Source: Deinococcales bacterium (GTDB lineage: Bacteria; Deinococcota; Deinococci; Deinococcales; JAAFIG01). Taken from it: 64,000 nt of DNA. A program made the position numbers and the translations under genes. Within the stretch, counting starts at the first letter, position 1, and every line of letters starts with the position of its first letter. Positions 23,963 to 31,227 of the stretch are shown here, piece after piece. The notes beneath the pieces are model-generated. The model did not search any database and was not told the origin of the DNA. It saw only the letters and a program-made list of their open reading frames with translations. The stretch spans positions 249,056 to 313,055 of the forward strand of contig JAAFIG010000001.1 of NCBI GenBank assembly GCA_013298595.1. Reading direction: 5' to 3'.

Positions 23963-24466
23963 ATGTTTAAAACGGTTGCAATTGCAATGGTCGCTGGCTG
24001 CATGGGCGCAGTTATTGCCCTCTCGAGTGTACAAGCCATCCCTCAAGCCATTCGTCTTGGCTTTGTGGTTGTACCAGAAGTCATTAAGTCCACACCAGCA
24101 GGTGGGGCATTAAAGAAAATCGAGGCAGCTCGAGATCGGGAAGTCAAACCAATAGCTGCAAAAATCAAGGCGTTACAACCAAAAATGCGTTCTGGAAGTG
24201 CAACGTTCGAGGAACGTGACGAGTGGGATAAATTATCCAAGCAGTACGCAGCCATTGTCAAAAAGTATGATGTGCAATTTCAAAAAGTTTTGCAACCATT
24301 TGATAAAAAATTGCTGACTTCAATTAAGAATTCTGCTAATAAACAAGGATTTAGTTTAATTGTGGATGGCATTATTGCTACTGATAGTGGTTTGTTACTT
24401 TATGCTAATCAGGATGCAGCTAACATTACTAAGAATGTGATTGCCGAGTTTAAGTCACTGAAATGA
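23963..24466 (+). CDS. OmpH/Skp-like periplasmic chaperone
   Basis: The 167-residue protein starts at ATG 23963 (AGGAG Shine-Dalgarno). It has a signal peptide, Leu-Gly-Phe-Val-Val-Val-Pro-Glu-Val as first strand, a long basic coiled coil (about 45-125), and a C-terminal strand-helix (Phe-Ser-Leu-Ile-Val-Asp-Gly...Asn-Ile-Thr-Lys) as in Skp/OmpH. These trimers hold unfolded outer-membrane or secreted proteins in the periplasm. Its stop overlaps the C39 gene start (ATGA). Confidence 0.83.
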   Translation: MFKTVAIAMVAGCMGAVIALSSVQAIPQAIRLGFVVVPEVIKSTPAGGALKKIEAARDREVKPIAAKIKALQPKMRSGSATFEERDEWDKLSKQYAAIVKKYDVQFQKVLQPFDKKLLTSIKNSANKQGFSLIVDGIIATDSGLLLYANQDAANITKNVIAEFKSLK

Positions 24467-25056
24467 AACACATGACTACACTTTGGAATGTGTTATTTCG
24501 TGCTACTCGAGTTCGTGTTGTTTTAACTCGAGTTTTCCCTGTGCTGCTGGTTAGCTTCTTATGGTTTGCAGCTTTGTTCGTACCGACTATTGCTGCTATT
24601 CGTGGTACACCAGTAGCTTTACCACAACGTTTCTCGAATCTCGAGCGTTTAGAACTGGGTTGGAATGGAGTCAAACGCCAAGAAAAAGATAATACTTGTG
24701 GTTTGGCAGTGCTGTCTTTGTTGCTCGAGTGGGCTGGTGTTCCTGTGTCCGAAGCGAAACTTGCCAAGCAAACAACAGTATCCGCTCAGGGCATGAGTTT
24801 ATTTGCTTGGCAGGAATTAGCTAAAAAATATGGGGTTCAAGGCACTTGGTACCGAGCTGCTCCGCAAGCACTCGAGGATTTACCGATGCCTTTGGTGGCG
24901 CAAATCAAAGACCCAACTGGACATTTTGTGTTGGTGCAACGAGTGTATAACGATCATGTTTTGCTTGCCGATCCAAATGCGGGTTTGGTGTTGTATTCGG
25001 TTACCGAATTTCTACGGGTGTGGACTGGGCGTTCTTTTGTGCTGAGGGGCGTATGA
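24463..25056 (+). CDS. Membrane-anchored C39-type (double-glycine leader) peptidase
   Basis: The roughly 197-residue protein has one N-terminal membrane segment (about 20-45). A C39 fold follows: Gln-Glu-Lys-Asp-Asn-Thr-Cys-Gly-Leu-Ala with the catalytic Cys near 79, Gly-His-Phe-Val-Leu-Val with the catalytic His near 149, and Leu-Ala-Asp-Pro-Asn-Ala-Gly with the Asp near 167. C39 peptidases cut bacteriocin-type leaders after Gly-Gly or Gly-Ala, normally fused to an ABC exporter. Here it stands alone and probably faces the periplasm. The operon's secreted proteins carry a leader-like segment ending in Gly-Ala. Coupled on both sides by ATGA overlaps. Confidence 0.85.
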   Translation: MKHMTTLWNVLFRATRVRVVLTRVFPVLLVSFLWFAALFVPTIAAIRGTPVALPQRFSNLERLELGWNGVKRQEKDNTCGLAVLSLLLEWAGVPVSEAKLAKQTTVSAQGMSLFAWQELAKKYGVQGTWYRAAPQALEDLPMPLVAQIKDPTGHFVLVQRVYNDHVLLADPNAGLVLYSVTEFLRVWTGRSFVLRGV

Positions 25057-26543
25057 CTCGAGTTTTACCAAGTGTAACGGTTTTACCCAGAGTGCCTTTG
25101 TTTGTTTGGGCGGTACTCTCGAGTGTTGTCCTAAGTTTGGCTTTACGTCCGTGGGGTTTTGGCGCATTGGCTTTGCTGGCATTTATTCCTGTGATGATTG
25201 CTGTTTCTCAGGAACGTTCTTGGTGGAAAGCGGGTTTGTACTCGTACCTCACCATGCTTGGTGGTGTTTGGGTGGCACTCGAGGGTTTAGCTCGAGAGTT
25301 CACATTGGTTTTTATACTTGGTGTTTTTGTATTTTCAGGTGTTTTTGCTTTTGTTGGTATCAGTACTCTTTTTTTCAAACGTTTTTTTGGCTCAAGGGCA
25401 ATTCTGCTTTTTCCTATTATTTGGGTTGCGCTCGAGTTTTTAATCAGTCAACCAGTTTTGCTGGGCAGTTGGGCGAATCCAATTATGGCAATTGGGTACA
25501 CGCAATTTGATACATCTTTGTTGCAAGCAACGCGATGGTCTGGTGTGACAGGTGTGAGTTTTTTGGTTTTGCTTTTCAATGCAGTGCTTGCATTTATTGT
25601 AATTCGATGGCTCGAGCAACACCAATGGAAAGTGATTTCTTTTCTCCCATTGTTGCTTGTATTGCTCCTCTCGAGTTTAGCGGTTTTCTTACCAGTTCCG
25701 AGTAGTACTGCTAAAGGTAAGGCTTTTCGAGTTGGTATTGCCCAAGCGTACTTACCAACCCTCGAGTACACCATTGCTGATTTTGATTCAGGTGCTCAGG
25801 CGATTATCGCTAATCGGTATAAAATTTTACTCGAGCAATTAGTTAAACGTGGTGCTCAGATGGTGGTGCTCCCCGAAACCGCGCTTGGTGGGTGGTACGC
25901 AGACTTTGAGCGCAACGAATTACTGCTTGATACGCTTCGAGGTGTTTCCTTGGCTTTGGTTGGGGTCAAAACAGCTTATGTAGATAGTACTGGCAATCGT
26001 GAGGGACGCAATGCGATTCTCGAGTTTCAACGCGAAGCGAACCGAATTCGTGAAGTGTACGCTAAACAAATTCCGATTCCATTAACCGAAGGTGGTTTTA
26101 ACAAAGGTAAAAACCTTGGTTTAGTACGTTTAGGTGGTGTTGTTTTTGGATTGGGTATTTGTTGGGAGAATACATTTCCTGGGCTGGCGAGGGCTTCGGT
26201 GCTTGGTGGCGCTGAGGTTTTGGTGTATCAGAATAGTTTGCTCTGGGCTGGAGCAACTGCTACACCTGTTTTGCATCAGCGGATTAGTGCGTTCCGAGCG
26301 GTAGAAACAGGTCGTATGGTAATTCATGCGACAGCGGGAGGCTCGAGTGCTTTGATAGATGCTACAGGCAAAATAATAGAAGCTGCACCACAAAGCCTCG
26401 AGACAACTTTAATTGGGTTGGTACAACCTCGAGTTGGGTTGACTCCTTTTGTACAGTTTGGTGATTGGTTTGGTGTGCTTTGTGTAGCATTAACAATTTT
26501 TACTTTTGTCTTAGCTGGCATTAAACGCTTAAAGCCTAGGTAA
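25053..26543 (+). CDS. lnt: Apolipoprotein N-acyltransferase
   Basis: The roughly 496-residue protein has about six N-terminal membrane segments and a C-terminal carbon-nitrogen hydrolase domain with Glu in Leu-Pro-Glu-Thr-Ala near 275, a Lys around 330-345, and Cys in Gly-Ile-Cys-Trp-Glu-Asn near 379. Lnt adds the third acyl chain to lipoproteins, which fits the many lipobox proteins in this window. Start ATG 25053 overlaps the C39 stop; a longer frame from 25020 is less likely. Confidence 0.88.
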   Translation: MTRVLPSVTVLPRVPLFVWAVLSSVVLSLALRPWGFGALALLAFIPVMIAVSQERSWWKAGLYSYLTMLGGVWVALEGLAREFTLVFILGVFVFSGVFAFVGISTLFFKRFFGSRAILLFPIIWVALEFLISQPVLLGSWANPIMAIGYTQFDTSLLQATRWSGVTGVSFLVLLFNAVLAFIVIRWLEQHQWKVISFLPLLLVLLLSSLAVFLPVPSSTAKGKAFRVGIAQAYLPTLEYTIADFDSGAQAIIANRYKILLEQLVKRGAQMVVLPETALGGWYADFERNELLLDTLRGVSLALVGVKTAYVDSTGNREGRNAILEFQREANRIREVYAKQIPIPLTEGGFNKGKNLGLVRLGGVVFGLGICWENTFPGLARASVLGGAEVLVYQNSLLWAGATATPVLHQRISAFRAVETGRMVIHATAGGSSALIDATGKIIEAAPQSLETTLIGLVQPRVGLTPFVQFGDWFGVLCVALTIFTFVLAGIKRLKPR

Positions 26544-26581
26544 AGGGTACATCTCAGATGCCGTGAAAACCGTGTTTTACC

Positions 26582-26609
26582 GTAGGAGCGAGGCATGCCT
26601 CGCCCCTAC
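26582..26609. repeat. GTAGG-type palindromic repeat
   Basis: Near-perfect inverted repeat GTAGGAGCGAGGC / GCCTCGCCCCTAC around an AT centre, between convergent genes. Repeats of this kind (GTAGGGGCGAGGCATGCCTCGCC type) are dispersed in several bacterial genomes. It may also stop transcription from both sides. Confidence 0.6.
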
Positions 26610-26657
26610 AAATAATGTAATAGACACATTTTTGAAGAATCTATGTACAGTGAGGTA

Positions 26658-27491
26658 CTACGTAAATGCTGCCTCGAGTGCAGCGGCAATATCTATTAAA
26701 CTCTTGGCATTGGCAAAATGCTCTGCGCCTATGCCCACAGCGGCAAGTGGCACAGGGTTTCTGGTGTGGGTTTTGATGCGTAAATCCTCGAAGTTGCCAT
26801 GATCGCTGGTGATTAAAAATAATGAATCTGGTTGTTGAAACTCGAGACAAGCTGCACAAAATTGCTCGAGACGCATGGCTAAAGCTTGGGCTTCGAGTAA
26901 GTCCATTTCGTGTCCAACACTGTCTGTCCACCATAAATCGAAGATGGTGACATTACTTTTTGAATACATAAAGTTTTTTGCCCATTCACGAATTTGCTTT
27001 GGGTTACCACTACTTGCTTCGTAAGGTCTAAGTAAAGGTGATATGCCTAAACCATTTTCTGCCTCTAAACTGGCTCCTGCGGCAAGTGCACTGGTAGCAA
27101 TCGCATTTAAGCGGCGTTTACCTTGCTCGAGTGCAAGTTTGTACTGCGCTGGGTAATAATTGGCAAGGCGCACCGAACCAAGGCGTTTTAAGACACTGTG
27201 CTCGAGAATTGGTTTTAAACTTGGGCTAACCCAAGGTCCATGATGAAATCCAAGTGCCGCAGACGCGTTTATTCCTGTCAGGATAGTAGTTTGACCCGTA
27301 CCGCTTTGCGGTAGACCTTCGATACCGAGGTTTGCATCTAACGCTCTTACCACAAAATTTTTACTCATGCTGTGCGAAACCGCAGTTACTCCTAAGTGCT
27401 GCAAGGTTGGCAAAAATAAATCAGAAAAAGGGTGCCTGTCATGCGTCTCGAGTAAACCTACGCCGTCTAGCATTAGCCAACTAACACGCAT
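26658..27491 (-). CDS. Alkaline-phosphatase-superfamily metalloenzyme
   Basis: The 277-residue protein has the phosphoglycerate-mutase/phosphopentomutase-like metal scaffold: Met-Leu-Asp-Gly-Val-Gly at residue 7, Gly-Thr-Gly-Gln-Thr-Thr near 65 (the Thr serves as nucleophile in this superfamily), Trp-Trp-Thr-Asp-Ser-Val-Gly-His near 190 and Thr-Ser-Asp-His-Gly-Asn near 230. It is shorter than phosphopentomutase or iPGM (about 390-510 residues). The substrate is not assigned. The Gly-Gln-Thr-Thr-Ile-Leu-Thr-Gly motif resembles uncharacterised peptidase/phosphatase-type members. Confidence 0.75.
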   Translation of the reverse strand: MRVSWLMLDGVGLLETHDRHPFSDLFLPTLQHLGVTAVSHSMSKNFVVRALDANLGIEGLPQSGTGQTTILTGINASAALGFHHGPWVSPSLKPILEHSVLKRLGSVRLANYYPAQYKLALEQGKRRLNAIATSALAAGASLEAENGLGISPLLRPYEASSGNPKQIREWAKNFMYSKSNVTIFDLWWTDSVGHEMDLLEAQALAMRLEQFCAACLEFQQPDSLFLITSDHGNFEDLRIKTHTRNPVPLAAVGIGAEHFANAKSLIDIAAALEAAFT

Positions 27492-27604
27492 AAGTAAAAT
27501 TATAGCCTAAAATTGCAACACTCTACCAAGTACGAGTTTTGCTTGTTAAGGCAAAAAAGCAAAGTAATTCCATTGTTAGTGAAGTTTTGTACACTAATCT
27601 GGCT

Positions 27605-27946
27605 ATGAAAAAGCAAATGTCAGCCACCGAATTAGCCCTGCGCGTCATTGGACGCAAAGGCACATTCATCATCCTTGAGACTTTGTTAAAAGGCGCAACG
27701 CGTTTTACTAATCTCGAGAAAGCCCTCAAAGTCAGTCCTCGCACGCTTTCGGAGCGCTTAAAGGAACTCGAGGAACAAGGCGTGGTTAATCGCGTTGCGT
27801 TTCCTGAGGTACCACCACGTGTGGAGTACAGCTTGACCGATAAAGGTTTAGCGTTAAAGCCTTTGCTCGACAGTGTGCGTGACTGGACAGAATCGTTTGA
27901 AAAACCAAAGAAGAAAGTGGTTAAACCAGCTGCAAAGAAAAAGTAA
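27605..27946 (+). CDS. HxlR-family transcriptional regulator
   Basis: The 113-residue protein is an HxlR-type winged helix: Thr-Arg-Phe-Thr-Asn-Leu-Glu-Lys-Ala-Leu, Ser-Pro-Arg-Thr-Leu-Ser-Glu-Arg-Leu-Lys-Glu-Leu-Glu, then Pro-Pro-Arg-Val-Glu-Tyr-Ser-Leu-Thr-Asp-Lys-Gly. It lacks the N-terminal Cys of redox/aldehyde sensors and has a Lys-rich tail. I choose ATG 27605 with TACACT 9 nt upstream rather than 27539. Target unknown. Confidence 0.87.
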   Translation: MKKQMSATELALRVIGRKGTFIILETLLKGATRFTNLEKALKVSPRTLSERLKELEEQGVVNRVAFPEVPPRVEYSLTDKGLALKPLLDSVRDWTESFEKPKKKVVKPAAKKK

Positions 27947-27968
27947 TTGCTGTTTTTTTGCACTACAT

Positions 27969-28002
27969 CCCCCCAAAATTATCTTTGGGGGGTAATTTTT
28001 TG
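27969..28002. terminator. Intrinsic terminator between convergent genes
   Basis: A 9-bp stem CCCCCCAAA/TTTGGGGGG with a 6-nt loop is followed by TAATTTTTT. It ends the HxlR-family transcript and may act on the opposite strand as well. Confidence 0.85.
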
Positions 28003-28005
28003 GCT

Positions 28006-29079
28006 TTATTTTGCCGCTGCCACTTGTTGCACTCGGCGCATCCGCACGGCTGCGGCTAAGTTCTCGAGCACCAGCACAGTATCATCCCAGTTAATACAGG
28101 CATCTGTAACCGATACACCGTACTCGAGGGGTTTATTAGGCATAATATCTTGGCGACCTGCGTGTAAGTGGCTTTCGAGCATTAAACCAATAATGCGGGT
28201 GTCGCCATTGGCAATTTGTTCGGCGATATTGGCAGAGACTGGTATTTGATTTTCGTGTTTTTTACTCGAGTTACCATGCGAAGCATCGATCATTAAACGA
28301 GCAGCTAAGCCTGCTTTAGCAATTTCCTGACATGCCGATTCAACGTTCTTAGCATCGTAATTGGGTTCTTTGCCGCCACGTAAAATCACATGGCAATCTT
28401 CGTTACCACCTGTGGAAACAATCGCACTATGCCCGCCTTTAGTGACAGATAAAAAACTATGTGGCTGCGAGGAGGATTTAATAGCATCCACCGTAATTTT
28501 AATATTGCCATCGGTGCCATTCTTAAAACCAACAGGGCAACTTAAACCACTGGCAAGTTCGCGGTGCACTTGGCTTTCGGTGGTTCGAGCACCAATTGCT
28601 CCCCAGGCAATCAAATCCGCAATGTACTGCGGCGAAATTGTATCGAGGTATTCGGTTGCAGCTGGCATACCTAATTCATTAATCTCGAGCAGCAATTCTC
28701 GAGCTACACGCAAACCATTGTTAATATCAAAGCTGCCATCGAGTTTAGGGTCGTTAATAAGACCTTTCCAACCGACTGTGGTGCGTGGTTTTTCAAAATA
28801 GACGCGCATGACAATTTCCAGGTCTGAATGCAAACGCTTTTTGATCTCGAGGAGTTTATGAGCGTACTCGAGGGCTGCTTTAGTATCATGAATCGAGCAA
28901 GGTCCAACCACAACCATGACGCGGTCATCCATACCATGCAGAATGCGATGCGATGCTTGCCGTGAATCAAAGACTGTATTGGCTGCATTTTCGGTCACAG
29001 CAAATTCTCGCATGACATGGGTTGGTGGCACGAGTTCTTGGATTGCTTTGATTCGTAAGTCATCTGTTCGGTGTGGCAT
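28006..29079 (-). CDS. aroG: 3-deoxy-7-phosphoheptulonate (DAHP) synthase, class I
   Basis: The 357-residue enzyme condenses phosphoenolpyruvate with erythrose 4-phosphate, the entry step of the shikimate pathway. Motifs: Gly-Pro-Cys-Ser-Ile-His-Asp near 60, Glu-Lys-Pro-Arg-Thr-Thr-Val-Gly-Trp-Lys-Gly near 90, and Asp-Ala-Ser-His-Gly-Asn-Ser near 265, all typical of the AroF/G/H group. ATG 29079 follows AAGGAG; a TTG at 29097 lies inside the terminator tract. The 5' region holds an apparent aromatic leader peptide and attenuator. Confidence 0.95.
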   Translation of the reverse strand: MPHRTDDLRIKAIQELVPPTHVMREFAVTENAANTVFDSRQASHRILHGMDDRVMVVVGPCSIHDTKAALEYAHKLLEIKKRLHSDLEIVMRVYFEKPRTTVGWKGLINDPKLDGSFDINNGLRVARELLLEINELGMPAATEYLDTISPQYIADLIAWGAIGARTTESQVHRELASGLSCPVGFKNGTDGNIKITVDAIKSSSQPHSFLSVTKGGHSAIVSTGGNEDCHVILRGGKEPNYDAKNVESACQEIAKAGLAARLMIDASHGNSSKKHENQIPVSANIAEQIANGDTRIIGLMLESHLHAGRQDIMPNKPLEYGVSVTDACINWDDTVLVLENLAAAVRMRRVQQVAAAK

Positions 29080-29095
29080 AAGCTCCTTTTTCCAC

Positions 29096-29125
29096 AAAAA
29101 AACCGCCGATTAGTTCGGCGGTTTT
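29096..29125 (-). terminator. Terminator (attenuator) before the DAHP synthase gene
   Basis: On the minus strand an 11-bp stem with a 5-nt loop ends in seven T, only about 17 nt before the aroG start. No promoter fits downstream of it, so aroG transcripts must read through it. Its 5' arm CCGCCG (29116-29121) can instead pair with CGGCGG at 29159-29164. Confidence 0.82.
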
Positions 29126-29142
29126 CTAGGGTATCAAAACGA

Positions 29143-29178
29143 TTTTACGTCCCCTCAGCCGCCGTGTCTGGGGTAAAA
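29143..29178 (-). promoter_or_regulatory. Leader hairpin (1:2 pairing) of the aroG attenuator
   Basis: On the minus strand TTTTACCCCAG (29178-29168) pairs imperfectly with CTGAGGGGACGTAAAA (29158-29143). The loop carries CGGCGG (29159-29164), which is complementary to the terminator 5' arm. The first arm overlaps the Tyr-Phe-Thr-Pro codons of the leader peptide, so a stalled ribosome would free the loop sequence. Confidence 0.65.
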
Positions 29179-29210
29179 TAGATGCTAAAAAACGGCGAAC
29201 GTGAACGCAT
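29145..29210 (-). CDS. Aromatic-rich leader peptide of aroG (21 residues)
   Basis: Read leftward from ATG 29210, the frame encodes 21 residues, Met-Arg-Ser-Arg-Ser-Pro followed by Phe-Phe-Ser-Ile-Tyr-Phe-Thr-Pro, and stops at 29145. Three Phe and one Tyr in six codons, placed directly over the first arm of a leader hairpin upstream of a DAHP synthase, is the arrangement of ribosome-mediated attenuators such as pheL. A TATAAC box ends 7 nt before the ATG, so the leader may be leaderless. Confidence 0.65.
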   Translation of the reverse strand: MRSRSPFFSIYFTPDTAAEGT

Positions 29211-29217
29211 GGCAAAA

Positions 29218-29247
29218 GTTATACAGCTTGGTATACCAAAATTGCAA
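29218..29247 (-). promoter_or_regulatory. Promoter for the aroG leader
   Basis: On the minus strand TTGCAA (29247-29242) and TATAAC (29223-29218) are separated by 18 bp, placing transcription start near the leader peptide ATG at 29210. Confidence 0.5.
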
Positions 29248-29440
29248 GTGCCTGTTCTCAGTTCTCAAGCCGCAAAGTCAGCAAACTCGTTGATTGACAC
29301 GATTAAACGTCCGACTTTTGTACAATGCGAACATGAAGTTAGTCCCTACAGGAAACGATTTTTAATGTAGTGATCGCCCAATCTGCAATGGCAAAAGCAC
29401 TAAATATGTGCCCTAAAATAGGACTTTGCCGTTGCCCTGT
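29248..29440. other. Spacer without a recognised gene
   Basis: The 190 bp between the aroG leader promoter and the deaminase stop show no convincing coding frame. A loose long-range stem is possible in 29389-29436. A rightward 62-codon frame (29182-29370) overlaps the aroG leader in antisense and is not accepted. Confidence 0.5.
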
Positions 29441-30070
29441 TTAGTTCTCGAGCGAAGCTGCTAAGGAATTAAGAACCGTTTTTGCATCGGCTCGAGCATT
29501 AACCAGTTGACGAATACTGCCTGAATCAAAAGCAGATAATGCTAATGTCGCTGCTTTAGGAAAGGTTTTTTCATGACTTTCCACAGCACTTAAACCAAAA
29601 TCTGCGACAAGGTAAGCATGCAGCAACAAGGTTAAAGAAATATTTTCTAGTATTGCGTTTTGTACAGGGTAAACGGTAATACCTCGAGAAATATACGGAT
29701 GTTTTTGTAACAACTCTGCGGTACCTGATGATTGTGCTCGAGCCGCATAATGGACATTTTCAACGTGCATCATGCGAATAGCGCCAGCGCATAATGGGCA
29801 TGGCTCGAGGGTTGTGTAGAGATGAACATTTTGTCCATCAAGATCGTCTGGGAGTTGTATCAATGCATTCAGTTCGGCATGTGCCAATGAATTTCCTGCA
29901 ATGTACTGATTAATGCCATACATTTCACTGATGCGATTGCGCCCAGTAGCAATGATTTCGTTCTCTTGAATCACCACTACTCCAATTGGTAGCGAACCAG
30001 CGCAGTTTGCTTCCCAAGCTTGGGTAAACGCAGCTTGCCACGGTAATGCTAAAGTGTCCCAAAAACTCAC
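29441..30070 (-). CDS. Nucleoside/nucleotide deaminase family protein
   Basis: The 209-residue protein has the cytidine-deaminase-like zinc site: His-Ala-Glu-Leu-Asn-Ala near 64 and Glu-Pro-Cys-Pro-Leu-Cys-Ala-Gly-Ala near 88-96. It is longer than TadA (about 150-165 residues), and the extra C-terminal helical region of about 55 residues is not seen in TadA, so a guanine or other nucleoside deaminase is as likely. The GTG start overlaps the stop of the GGDEF gene (GTGA). Confidence 0.82.
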   Translation of the reverse strand: MSFWDTLALPWQAAFTQAWEANCAGSLPIGVVVIQENEIIATGRNRISEMYGINQYIAGNSLAHAELNALIQLPDDLDGQNVHLYTTLEPCPLCAGAIRMMHVENVHYAARAQSSGTAELLQKHPYISRGITVYPVQNAILENISLTLLLHAYLVADFGLSAVESHEKTFPKAATLALSAFDSGSIRQLVNARADAKTVLNSLAASLEN

Positions 30071-30675
30071 AGTTCATCCTTGTATTTAACAAGTAATGTT
30101 TCGAGTGCTTCGCGTAACAAACTCGCTTCAGTGCGTCCTGTGGCATTCGAGAGTTTACTTAATCGCTCGAGTTGGGCTTTTGGATAAAAATTACTTTTTA
30201 GAGTCATTTTATCTTCAACGTATATCGCAACGCGGCTGCGTCCTTCGCGTTTAGCTCGGTACATGGCTTCGTCGGCGCAACGCATTAAATCGGCAATGGT
30301 TTTAGCGTGTGGTGGCTTAGCGGCAATACCTACTGAAAGTTGAATTTTGCGTGGGACTGCACTGCTAACATTGTTACTCGAGAAATGATTGCGGATTTCC
30401 TCGAGCAGAATTAAGGCACTTTCGGCGGTGCTGTCGGGGATAGCCGCAGCGTATTCATCGCCACCAATGCGTCCGACAATGGCGTTTTCTGGCAGGCTGC
30501 CGCCGAGGGTTCGCTCGAGGCTTCGCAACACAGAATCACCTGCGGCATGTCCAAGGCTATCGTTGATTTCTTTGAAATGATCGAGGTCTATGAGGGCTAA
30601 GGCAAGAGCACTATTCTCGAGTTGATTAACAGCAACTTCAAAGTCGTGACGGTTGAGCACAGGTAAATATTTCAT
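30067..30675 (-). CDS. GGDEF protein with C-terminal ribbon-helix-helix domain
   Basis: The 202-residue protein starts almost at once with a GGDEF domain: Leu-Ile-Asp-Leu-Asp-His-Phe-Lys-Glu-Ile-Asn-Asp near 28, Gly-Gly-Asp-Glu-Tyr near 73, and Ala-Asp-Glu-Ala-Met-Tyr-Arg-Ala-Lys near 130. No RxxD inhibitory site is seen. The last 45 residues (Met-Thr-Leu-Lys-Ser-Asn-Phe-Tyr then Leu-Glu-Arg-Leu...Thr-Gly-Arg-Thr-Glu-Ala-Ser-Leu-Leu-Arg-Glu-Ala) look like a CopG-type ribbon-helix-helix. So cyclic-di-GMP synthesis or binding is joined to DNA binding. A 13-bp-arm palindrome covers its promoter. Confidence 0.8.
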   Translation of the reverse strand: MKYLPVLNRHDFEVAVNQLENSALALALIDLDHFKEINDSLGHAAGDSVLRSLERTLGGSLPENAIVGRIGGDEYAAAIPDSTAESALILLEEIRNHFSSNNVSSAVPRKIQLSVGIAAKPPHAKTIADLMRCADEAMYRAKREGRSRVAIYVEDKMTLKSNFYPKAQLERLSKLSNATGRTEASLLREALETLLVKYKDEL

Positions 30676-30697
30676 GCGTACCTCTTTCGTAAGATGT

Positions 30698-30735
30698 TTG
30701 ACATATATATACTAGATACAACATATATATGTCAA
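30698..30735 (-). promoter_or_regulatory. Promoter within a long inverted repeat
   Basis: TTGACATATATAT (30698-30710) and its complement (30723-30735) flank a 12-bp centre. On the minus strand TTGACA and TATATA are 18 bp apart, forming the promoter of the GGDEF-RHH/deaminase operon. The symmetry suits dimer pairs of a ribbon-helix-helix repressor, probably the gene's own product. Confidence 0.7.
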
Positions 30736-30799
30736 GCGTAACTATGCTGACCAGTATTTCATCAGTCATTCCGACACACATAAAACCAGAGCTTACGAT

Positions 30800-31147
30800 T
30801 TACCGAACAAAATCGATACTCTGAATCAATCCATTTTTCAATGTATAAATTGCTACCACTTCAAATGGTTCTGCCTGCAAACTACGTCGCACAATTTCGT
30901 GATCCACTACAAAATCGCCAAAAGCAATACGATGCACTACTTCGGTACTATTCTCGGGAAATTGTGAAAACACTTCTACGTACCGCTGATAGATTTCTTC
31001 TCGAGAGTGTTGCGCGGTTTCAGCTCGCAATGCGCCATGAAAAGCATCCGGTGCAAAAAAATCTGCGAAAGCCCGAGCACTATGTGCGTTATAGGCAAGA
31101 ACCAATTGATCTATGATCTGACAATTTTTGGCAACAATAGCATTCAT
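30800..31147 (-). CDS. NTF2/SnoaL-like small protein
   Basis: The 115-residue protein resembles the nuclear-transport-factor-2-like ketosteroid-isomerase-fold family: Leu-Val-Leu-Ala-Tyr-Asn-Ala-His-Ser-Ala-Arg-Ala-Phe-Ala-Asp-Phe-Phe-Ala near 17, Val-Val-Asp-His-Glu near 78, and a final strand (Leu-Ile-Gln-Ser-Ile-Asp-Phe). Such proteins are steroid-isomerase-like enzymes or binders; no substrate can be assigned. The 120-bp spacer to the GGDEF promoter lies downstream of it. Confidence 0.78.
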   Translation of the reverse strand: MNAIVAKNCQIIDQLVLAYNAHSARAFADFFAPDAFHGALRAETAQHSREEIYQRYVEVFSQFPENSTEVVHRIAFGDFVVDHEIVRRSLQAEPFEVVAIYTLKNGLIQSIDFVR

Positions 31148-31189
31148 GGTTTTATTATAGCCAGATGCTGTACTTGCCTTAAAACAGAC

Positions 31190-31219
31190 TTGAAAGACTT
31201 GTCACGTCTCGAGTAACAT
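31190..31219 (+). promoter_or_regulatory. Promoter of the TrmB-like gene, leaderless type
   Basis: TTGAAA (31190-31195) and TAACAT (31214-31219) are 18 bp apart. The ATG at 31228 begins 9 nt after the -10 box, so the mRNA likely starts at or next to the start codon. Confidence 0.55.
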
Positions 31220-31227
31220 AAGTGCAC

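Noticed and set aside
29182-29370. 62-codon rightward frame in the aroG-deaminase spacer
   Set aside because: It is antisense to the aroG leader peptide and hairpins, has no good ribosome site and no recognisable domain; the opposite-strand attenuator explains the region better.
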